DNA from: Cytauxzoon felis
Lineage: Eukaryota > Apicomplexa > Aconoidasida > Piroplasmida > Theileriidae
Length of the DNA: 25,260 bases
Assembly: GCA_020283715.1 (NCBI GenBank)
Contig: JAIQCW010000129.1
Coordinates: 1-25,260, forward strand
Direction: 5' to 3'
Part shown: in pieces, positions 18,472 to 25,260 of the stretch
How the letters are laid out: each line of letters begins with the position of its first letter
Numbering within the stretch: the first letter of the stretch is position 1
Translations under genes and position numbers: made by a program
Notes under the pieces: model-generated
The model's input: only the letters and a program-made list of their open reading frames with translations
Database searches by the model: none
Told to the model about the DNA's origin: nothing

Positions 18472-19563
18472 ATGTTTAAATGTAATTTCTATCAATTTTC
18501 AAGGAAACATGGATGGAGATTTGAAAAACTTAGACCAACATTTAAAAAATGGATTAAAATTGATCATCCACCACAATATAGATCTAAAGTAATTAAAGTA
18601 TGTTGAAATTTTATATAATATTGACATATTTCATTCAATGACATCATCATATTATTATATAGTTGGAAGATAGTTTTAATAAACTGTTATATATATGTAA
18701 TGGTAAAGTAACATTTAAAAAATCTGATTTATATTTGGAAAATGCTAAACATTATGTACAGAAAGGTTAATTATTTCTAAAGTGAATGTATAATAAATTC
18801 AGGTAATGATATTTATACACCATGTGTAGCATTTGTTAAAGGAGGATCACATATGTATTTTCTTATAACATTATTCAAATATCAATACCATAGATTATTA
18901 GAAACATTATCAATGGATGATATCGAAAATCTCGAAAAAATTATACCCGATATTAACGATGCATTCAATCGTAAGTATCAATATAATCGTCAATCTACCT
19001 GAGGTCTTCCACTCACCGTCCCACATGAGGTTACAACATCTGTTCCACTCGCCGTGGTGGCTTAATCTATTTACTTCCCCCTCCAGCTCCCGTAGATCGC
19101 TTCCAGGTTCCACTTGAGGTTATAAACCTTATTTCAGCGAGATAGGGATAAAGTGATGGAATCCATGTTTGTAGGAATATCTCAATGAGTATAAATTAGA
19201 ATAAAGTGAGGATTATTAAACCCAATAGAATCATAAAATTTCTGTTGAATGAAGTATTAACATCAGGAATTCATTCAATAGTAATTGAGATATTGTCAGT
19301 AGTTTCCCCAGAAATTCGGAATTTCCTTCAAATTTTGAGGGTGAAAATGAAGTAGTAGAAAATAGTGATTAGACCTCAAGTGGACTACCCGTAGCTGATC
19401 TCAGGGAAGCGGAGGGGGAAGTAAATAGAAGAGCTGTCTGCAAGACGACATCAGGTAGCACGGCTAGTGGAAGATAATATGTATGTTATTCTACATGATT
19501 ATATTTATAGAGATAGAAGGTAGTGTAGTAAGGAACGATGAGCATATTGAGATACGATATTAG
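18472..19563 (+). CDS. Small basic protein of unknown function, four exons
   Basis: Exons 18472-18597, 18663-18765, 18803-18970 and 19511-19563, with introns of 65, 37 and 540 bp, give 149 residues. Donors are GTATGT, GTTAAT and GTAAGT; acceptors are TATATAG, ATTCAG and TTTATAG. The N-terminus is basic and aromatic (MFKCNFYQFSRKHGWRFEKL, then RPTFKKWIK), which would suit an organelle ribosomal or RNA protein, but no family is recognised. Intron 3 is filled by a composite repeat. The start codon lies only 2 bp after the stop of the pseudouridine synthase, and its stop overlaps the stop of the minus-strand gene ending at 19560. The last exon (IEGSVVRNDEHIEIRY) is the least certain part. Confidence 0.62.
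18992..19470. mobile_element. Composite fold-back element with ~250-bp core, copy B (intronic)
   Basis: Reverse modules (18992-19120, with CCACTCGCCGTGG, TTTACTTCCCCCTCCAGC and CCGTAGATCGCTTCCAGG) and forward modules (19372-19470, with CTGATCTCAGGGAAGCGG and GAGCTGTCTGCAAGACG) flank a 251-bp core (19121-19371). The core ends are CCACTTGAGGT (19110-19120) and ACCTCAAGTGG (19373-19383), the same perfect 11-bp inverted repeat as copy A. The two cores are recognisably homologous but considerably diverged. TTGAATGAA and TTCATTCAA also form an internal inverted pair. It sits in intron 3 of the gene at 18472. Confidence 0.68.
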
Positions 19564-20744
19564 ATTTTTCTTTTTTTATTATTTCGTAATTTAAATGTGA
19601 GTGGTCTTCTATCATATGAGAATGATTCGATAAGTTCGTATAATGTATAATCATCTATATTATATGTATCATTTATGGGTGTTGTTGTACCATCTTTTTC
19701 ATCATCTGTTACATCACTGGTACCTTCATTATCATCATTTTTATTGAAGCTTAGCCATTTGAATTTTAAATTTGTATCTAGAGGTATAATTTTCTTTAAA
19801 TTTACATCGAATTTATTTATTATCATATTATTATTTTTGTATTTGATAGCATAGATTTGTCCTAGACCGAAATCGTAATCATTATCAGATATATCAGAAT
19901 CTATAGGTTCTACAGTCATTATTGGTGTATTTGTATATGAATTTAGAGAATATTTTTTAAAATATGGTATGAAATTTGTAGATATTACATCATATATTAA
20001 TGGTGGTGATATATTACTATCATTAATTGCTTTTAAACATTTATGTTCATGTTCTTTATTTATACAACATAATATAATTGTATGTTTCATATTACCACAA
20101 TATACATCTGTACAATTTGGTATTTGTACTTTAGCTACAAATTCACTACCATTAGATATAGAACGATTTAATGGTATTTCCAATAAACTATAAGGTATAT
20201 ATAATAAACCTCTACATACTTCATTATTACATACTAAATGATCTTTAATATTATTTTTATTACTTATATATTTATATAACATTTTCATACAACCATCTGT
20301 ACGTTTACATGTACATAATGGTGGTATATAACCTAATGGTGATATATCTCTATGCCATTTCCAAAAATCTAAACCAATCTTACCATGTCTTTCTAATGTA
20401 TCAGCATCTGGACTAAGTGGTGAATAATCACCAATTTTAATAGGCCAATAATATTCTGATTTTATACTCCATTGTAAATCACTATATAATTTCAATTGTT
20501 TATTATGTTTAGTAGAAGGTGATTTAATTTGTTTATTCTTTTCTATAATCGATCCACCACTACTCTTTATACTTCTTAATATTGATAAATCTTGTACCTG
20601 ATTATTCTCAATTATACCATCCAATACCTTTCTAGATGTTATTGAATTATTCAACCATGTCCATTCTCTAAGTATAGATGTATATAATGGTGATTGAAGT
20701 ATAAGATTAGTTACATCTATACCCAAATTAGATTCAGAGGTCAT
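19560..20744 (-). CDS. Cys-containing protein of unknown function
   Basis: Single-exon frame; the first Met is at 20777, but the first 11 codons (MFVIYIIFSYE) look like translated leader, so the Met at 20744 (MTSESNLGID) is preferred, giving 394 residues. The centre has clustered Cys: PPLCTCKRTDGCMKM, then HLVCNNEVCRGLL, then CTDVYCGN and CCINKEHEHKC. Together these could form one or two zinc sites. A conserved-looking stretch (DLQWSIKSEYYWPIKIGDYS) precedes them. The C-terminus is acidic, then basic (RNNKKRKI), a possible nuclear signal. I do not recognise the family. Its stop overlaps the plus-strand gene stop by a few bases. Confidence 0.75.
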   Translation of the reverse strand: MTSESNLGIDVTNLILQSPLYTSILREWTWLNNSITSRKVLDGIIENNQVQDLSILRSIKSSGGSIIEKNKQIKSPSTKHNKQLKLYSDLQWSIKSEYYWPIKIGDYSPLSPDADTLERHGKIGLDFWKWHRDISPLGYIPPLCTCKRTDGCMKMLYKYISNKNNIKDHLVCNNEVCRGLLYIPYSLLEIPLNRSISNGSEFVAKVQIPNCTDVYCGNMKHTIILCCINKEHEHKCLKAINDSNISPPLIYDVISTNFIPYFKKYSLNSYTNTPIMTVEPIDSDISDNDYDFGLGQIYAIKYKNNNMIINKFDVNLKKIIPLDTNLKFKWLSFNKNDDNEGTSDVTDDEKDGTTTPINDTYNIDDYTLYELIESFSYDRRPLTFKLRNNKKRKI

Positions 20745-20892
20745 TTCATAGGAAAATATTATATAAATTACAAACACATAATATATAAATACATTTTAAT
20801 ATAGAAATTTAATAAAATTATATTGTTTATAGTATTGAAATGAAAGAGGCTTATAGTCCCTACACATTATAAATCAACCAACCTCCATCAAT

Positions 20893-22392
20893 TCAATTAA
20901 ATCTTGTAGTAACACTATCCATGGAATAGTCATCATCACATACTTGTAATTGTTCATAAATTTTATTAATATCATTGATATTATATACGCTAGCTTTATC
21001 ATTATCAAATCGTCCACCACCCTTAGCATCAGGCTTCTTGGAATCGATTAAAATACTATACCATCGATCTTTATTACATTTATTTTGCGATAAATTACTT
21101 ATATTTTTTATAAGCTTAATCTTATCTTCAAATGATAGGGTATCAAAAAATAAATCAATAGCTGGTTCTTTCCATATTGATAACCCTAAACATTGCATAG
21201 CACTAGGTCTTTTATTAGGATCCTTTTGTAGCAGTGATGATAATAATAGATTTAATTTATTACTACGATATTTTATAGGTAAAGGAACACCTAGTTTCAT
21301 CTCCTGTGTCAATTCAGCCAAAGTAGTAGTATAATGAAATGGAGTATTACCAGATGATAATTCATATAATACACAACCCAAACTCCACATATCCATCTTA
21401 TCATCATAACTCTTCACATCAGATAACAATAACTCAGGACACCAATAGTATGGTGTACCAACACATGAATGTGCAAAAGAACACATTCCTATGTTACGAC
21501 ATAAACCAAAATCACCAATCTTACATACATAACTCTTCTTACTTCTCTTAGATGTTGTCAAAAATATATTCTGAGGCTTCAAATCTCTATGCAATATCTT
21601 ACCATTCTTAGATCCTATAAATATATATATGATAGAATACAATATCTAACGGAAGACAAATACAATCCATCCGTTGTCCGCGAATAGATATCCACGGTAG
21701 GTCCTGCCGTCAGCTCTTTTATTTACCTATCTCTAAAGAGTAGAGCCACTCCCAGAGATCGTGGCAGAAGTTTAGTGATTAGACCTCAAGTGGAACCTGG
21801 AAGCGATCCACGGGAGCTGGAAGGGGAAGTAAATGGAAAAGCTGTCTGCAGGACAAAGGATGGATATGGAAAGAGATTGTGAAAGAACATGTCGAACACA
21901 ACATATCATTCATTTAGATCATTCGATTGAAAAAGTGTGCGTACCTAATTTGCAGTTATGGCAATAGGCGAGTGCGAAGATGAGTTGAAGGGCGATATCG
22001 AATACGACTTGTTCATTGACGATATCATAGTGTTTATAGAATTGGTGTATATTTTGTGCTAGATCGCCTGAATCACAGTATTCCATGAGTATATATAGTA
22101 GTTGTTTTTTCTTATCGATCATTCGATCAACATATCTGACGATGTTAGGGTGTTTCAATTCTCTCATGACATTGACTTCCATGACAAGTTGTTCTTTTTC
22201 CTTATCACTAAGTCCTTTATAAGCAACAACTTTCCAGCAAAAGAGTTCATTTGTGTACTGAAGTAGACGTGTAGTTGCATGATGACAAAGACAACATACC
22301 TTGTGTCTGACTTGGAAAACCTCACCGAATCTACCAGCTCCAATACGTTTTAAGACTACGTAATTTGATATTCTTTCTTTACCTGATCCCAT
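20893..22392 (-). CDS. NEK (NIMA-related) protein kinase, three exons
   Basis: Serine/threonine kinase. Exons on the minus strand: 22392-22300, 22257-21945 and 21614-20893; introns of 42 bp (GTATGT...TTCAG) and 330 bp (GTACGC...TTATAG); 375 residues. All kinase landmarks are present after splicing: glycine loop RIGAGRFGEV, WKVV as the VAIK-type Lys, MRELKHPNIVRY with LMEYCDSGDL, catalytic ILHRDLKPQNIF, IGDFGLCR, VGTPYYWCPELL and the C-lobe Arg. The hinge and HPNIVRYVDR are typical of NEK2-like kinases, which act at centrosomes/spindle poles and in the cell cycle. The catalytic domain fills most of the protein and the tail is short (~80 residues). The 42-bp intron is in frame without a stop, so an unspliced reading adds 14 residues in the glycine-loop hairpin. 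Start at MGSGKERISN is chosen over an upstream in-frame Met at 22485. Confidence 0.9.
21690..21857. repeat. Palindromic modular repeat inside the NEK intron
   Basis: Compact copy with reverse CCTGCCGTCAGCTC and TTTATTTACCTATC, the centre hairpin CTCTAAAGAG (21731-21740) with GCCAC/GTGGC arms, then forward ACCTCAAGTGG, GCGATCCACGGGAGCTGG, GGGGAAGTAAATGG and GCTGTCTGCAGGAC. It explains about half of the 330-bp intron. Confidence 0.9.
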
Positions 22393-22710
22393 TTTTAATA
22401 TATAAATTATTGGTGTAACATAAAAGGGGATCATGGATGGGGAACTAGTGTGTAAGGGTAGAGTGGGAGAATAGATGAATAACATGTATAAATATAGAAA
22501 ATCAATTAAATTAATCTGTCATGTATAAACGTTAATTGAATATTTTCGTTAAACCAAAGCAAAAAATTTTATATCAATTCGATATATAAAAAGTTCACGT
22601 AGAAACCGACTAATAATTACAGTACAAGATTGTAATCACTAAAAAAAATTTAAATAAATTTAACCTTCTTTTGGTGTAGAAAATAAACGAGCAAAATATC
22701 CATAGCTTAT
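22393..22710. other. Intergenic region between kinase and protease-like gene
   Basis: AT-rich spacer of 318 bp containing the NEK upstream region and the 3' end of the protease-like transcript. No repeat module, gene or RNA is seen. Confidence 0.4.
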
Positions 22711-24075
22711 TTAATCTGAGAATGAGTTGAATGCTACCAACAATACGCCACAGTCTGTTTCTGAGTCTGGGTTACCTCTGCGTACCTTGGCATATCCACT
22801 GTCTCCCCATCTGTATCCGAATGAGTTCTTTACAAGCCAATAGTTGCCACTAGCATCATGACCAACACCAGCAATGGTAACAAAGTGGTTTGGTTCCAAA
22901 CCACATGTAGTGATAACACCCTTGCGGTAGAATTGCCAATCAGCATTGATAGCAATACATGATGCAACAGGTCCATTTTGTAGCATTTTTACAATATCTG
23001 GATTATATGAGAATGAGAAATTAGATATCTTATATCTGATATCATCTGTATGTGGAAGAGGAGCCTGTTCAGTGGAATCAGTTGATTCAGCAGCTTCTTC
23101 ACGTTCCTTTTTAATCTTATTATAAATACGAGATTCATATAAACCTTCTTCCTTGATATGTTTGAATGCTAATAATGGATTATTTGGCATGTTGGAACCA
23201 TGAGCTTCAACAAGTTCTTCAATCAATTGATCAGCACTAAGTGAAATTGTAGTAGTAAATTGTGCTTTAATATAAGCTTCAGCAATTGCTGTAGCAACAT
23301 ATGCCCATGCTGGTGTTGATTCTGGTTGAATCTTAACACCTGTCATAAATCCCCTTCTTAAATCATTATCTGCTGGTATTACAACATGTTGACTTTCAGA
23401 TGATAATGATAATTCTGGGAAATCCATATCTACCTTACGTGCATATTTCTCCAAAAATTCTTCAGGACTTAAGTCACCAAATATATTCATATTCTTATCA
23501 AATGTTCTGTCCTTATTCATATTGTGATCAGCAATATCACTCAAATTTGCCCTAAAATTTTTAAATGCATGTCTCTTCTCAGACCATGATTTGTGGACTT
23601 TCCTATATCTGTTGTTGAAAGCACTGAATTTCATGTAAATTACAGCCTCTTCCTTAACATCAAATTCTAATGCCATAGGAGTCAACACTTCAGCGATTAA
23701 TAACGGAAAATCTTCCTCCTCATAGCCCTCAATTGTAACATAATTTACAAATTTTTGGTTTGATGACCAAACATCATCCTCTTGAAGATTGAAAGGATAT
23801 TTATCGCCAAATTCTAGTGGTGCCTCAAAATAGTGAGCTATCTTCTCCCTATTGGCCATAACAGTGCTCTTACCTCCAAATAATGCTATGGAAGCAAACG
23901 TTACAACATAAGACAACAATGCACATATCAAAGCAATATAATACCTATTCTTTGATACAAAACTTATAGCTGTCGCTGTGTAACGCGGTTCTTCAGCTCT
24001 CAAGTCATCAAAAACATTTGCTTTTGTATCAACACGCTCTAAGGCGTTTTCTTTTAGTGGCTCCTCAATCAACAT
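22711..24075 (-). CDS. Papain-family (C1A) protein lacking the catalytic cysteine
   Basis: 454 residues with the layout of piroplasm type II membrane cysteine proteases: cytoplasmic N-terminus, a transmembrane segment at ~46-68 (YYIALICALLSYVVTFASIA), an I29-like propeptide (HAFKNFRANLSDIADHN, then NIFGDLSPEEFLEKY) at ~145-215, and a C1A domain from ~230. The active-site block reads VKIQPESTPAWAYVAT. Aligned to QGxCGSCWAF, Gln19 is kept, Cys25 is Ala and Cys22 is Ser. The His loop (PNHFVTIAGVGHD) and Asn loop (WLVKNSFGYRWGDSGYAKV) are intact. It is therefore a pseudoprotease with a preserved fold, perhaps a regulator or inhibitor-like binder. Single exon, no frameshift. The family call is firm; the role is unknown. 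Confidence 0.9.
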   Translation of the reverse strand: MLIEEPLKENALERVDTKANVFDDLRAEEPRYTATAISFVSKNRYYIALICALLSYVVTFASIALFGGKSTVMANREKIAHYFEAPLEFGDKYPFNLQEDDVWSSNQKFVNYVTIEGYEEEDFPLLIAEVLTPMALEFDVKEEAVIYMKFSAFNNRYRKVHKSWSEKRHAFKNFRANLSDIADHNMNKDRTFDKNMNIFGDLSPEEFLEKYARKVDMDFPELSLSSESQHVVIPADNDLRRGFMTGVKIQPESTPAWAYVATAIAEAYIKAQFTTTISLSADQLIEELVEAHGSNMPNNPLLAFKHIKEEGLYESRIYNKIKKEREEAAESTDSTEQAPLPHTDDIRYKISNFSFSYNPDIVKMLQNGPVASCIAINADWQFYRKGVITTCGLEPNHFVTIAGVGHDASGNYWLVKNSFGYRWGDSGYAKVRRGNPDSETDCGVLLVAFNSFSD

Positions 24076-24331
24076 CTTTAATAAATACTAAACCACCACA
24101 ATCATTTATAATCACACTATGGGGATACTCAGACATGATATTTTCCCATAAAGTTACTCCACAAAAATACACTCATACTGCACAAATCCGTGTATTTATA
24201 TTCATTTAATTTTATTTTTAAACCCTTAAACTACTTATTCATCTCTTTGTTCTGCCCCGAACCATGCATATTCGCATGTAATTTGTGAATGTGCCCATTT
24301 CCTCCATTAAATACCTTTATACCTACGTTAA

Positions 24332-24589
24332 ATGTCATTATTATTTATTTATTTATCCTTATCCATAATCTGCATTTCCTATTTCGTTGTCTTGGCTTCG
24401 TATGCTCTCACATGTTTATCGGGTTTACAAATCGAGAGTTTTCTACATTCATTTGAATCAGAAAACAATTCCAAACGCTTTTATTCTCTCATAAATATCG
24501 TTTTCATTTTTATAGCACCCATTATTGTCTCACACACTTATGTTATATTCATTATTCGTCTGTCTCTTACTTACCGCCTATTCACTTAA
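24332..24589 (+). CDS. Possible small membrane protein
   Basis: 85 codons, strongly hydrophobic: one segment at ~3-30 (FIYLSLSIICISYFVVLASY) and one at ~51-75 (LINIVFIFIAPIIVSHTYVI), with a short polar middle. Two membrane spans, or a signal anchor plus one span, are plausible. The end may instead be spliced: a weak GTCTGT donor near 24561 and a TTTATAG acceptor near 24609 would give the tail VILSVTLH, keeping the hydrophobic character. AT-rich DNA makes such frames by chance, so this is tentative. Confidence 0.4.
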   Translation: MSLLFIYLSLSIICISYFVVLASYALTCLSGLQIESFLHSFESENNSKRFYSLINIVFIFIAPIIVSHTYVIFIIRLSLTYRLFT

Positions 24590-25219
24590 TCAATTTTATA
24601 TTTATAGTCGTTATTCTTAGCGTAACTCTTCATTGATCATTTCTATTATTTGGAAACCCATGTTTTATTTAATACTGCTCTTTTAGTCTTTGTTGATTTA
24701 ATTTGGGCTATCATGTTTTTGCTGCACATTTGCTAGTTTTAGTATTTGATTTCTTAATACCATCAAATTTTGATACAATCAACCATAAATAGACTATATA
24801 ACCCATATTATTCATTACTTAGTATTCTAAATACAATTTATAACCATTATTTGTCTTTCATCGTATTTCTAGTGAGATAAGACAGACTGCATGTGCAATG
24901 GAGTTCTAGTAATGTATAACTCATAGGAGTAGAATTAAATATATTTATCATTAAAACATAACTTAAATGATCTTATCATTTACAAATAAATGAATATGTT
25001 ATATGAATTTTATTTACATATACATTTATACATTTTCGATCTACTCACATATACATGTAGATGTTGCCAAGAATGAATATAATAGCTATATATATAATAA
25101 ATGTATATAATATATACTAACTCAATAGATAATGAATCTCATAAACGGAGTATAATTCGCCAATTTCTGTGCGAGATGATAGAAATAATATGGACTATAC
25201 AACTGACACTGGAAAGGTC

Positions 25220-25260
<41 letters not shown>
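24590..25260. other. AT-rich region without recognisable genes
   Basis: About 670 bp with no convincing reading frame, repeat module or RNA gene, ending in a TA microsatellite. It may contain the upstream part of a gene beyond the window. Confidence 0.4.
25223..25260. repeat. TA dinucleotide microsatellite
   Basis: Nineteen uninterrupted TA units reaching the window end; the true length is unknown. Confidence 0.95.

Noticed and set aside
20975..21551. Plus-strand frames opposite the NEK kinase
   Set aside because: Antisense shadows of a well-supported kinase exon.
1..21857. CRISPR array
   Set aside because: The repeats are irregularly spaced, modular and inverted, lie in genes and introns, and the genome is eukaryotic.

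Overview
The window looks like nuclear DNA of an apicomplexan piroplasm, most likely the Theileria/Cytauxzoon group. The basis is AT-rich sequence, tightly packed genes, very short GT-AG introns (35-96 bp unless expanded), a secreted FAINT/DUF529-type protein, an apicoplast-type pyruvate kinase with a bipartite leader, and a type II membrane papain-like protein. Genus and species are inference; no rRNA, tRNA or telomere was seen.

Layout: 1-376 repeat DNA that forms the 3' end of a minus-strand PiT phosphate transporter (270-2558). 2854-3632 a four-exon coiled-coil gene reconstructed here. 3728-8538 one large gene in two reading frames (3728-5365 and 5371-8538) encoding four degenerate cyclic-nucleotide-binding (CNB) folds around an EF-hand; a one-base frameshift at 5322-5326 separates the frames. 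9145-10656 a secreted FAINT protein (minus). 11230-12579 a two-exon helical-repeat-like protein (minus). 12658-13200 a two-exon CxxC/CxxC protein (minus). 13307-15445 apicoplast-type pyruvate kinase. 15966-17170 a two-exon helical protein (minus). 17064-18469 a five-exon RsuA/RluB-family pseudouridine synthase reconstructed here. 18472-19563 a four-exon unknown gene starting 2 bp after it. 19560-20744 a Cys-containing unknown (minus). 20893-22392 a three-exon NEK kinase (minus). 22711-24075 a papain-family protein whose catalytic Cys is Ala (minus). 24332-24589 a possible small membrane protein. The end is AT-rich and closes in a TA microsatellite.

The striking content is a family of GC-richer modular inverted (fold-back) repeats present about eleven times. 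They lie between genes, inside three introns that have grown to 330-547 bp, and in frame inside protein-coding sequence (three times in the CNB gene, once in the FAINT gene, once as the transporter C-terminus). A central mini-hairpin shows compensatory base changes between copies. Two copies carry a related ~250 bp core between perfect 11-bp inverted repeats. In lifestyle the family resembles bacterial palindromic elements that insert into genes, such as the Rickettsia palindromic elements; I know of no description of it in piroplasms.

The genes do not form one pathway: they mix housekeeping, organelle, signalling and secreted functions, as is usual in compact piroplasm chromosomes. Two genes appear to encode catalytically altered enzymes: the protease-like protein (Cys to Ala) and the pseudouridine synthase (catalytic Asp to Asn).
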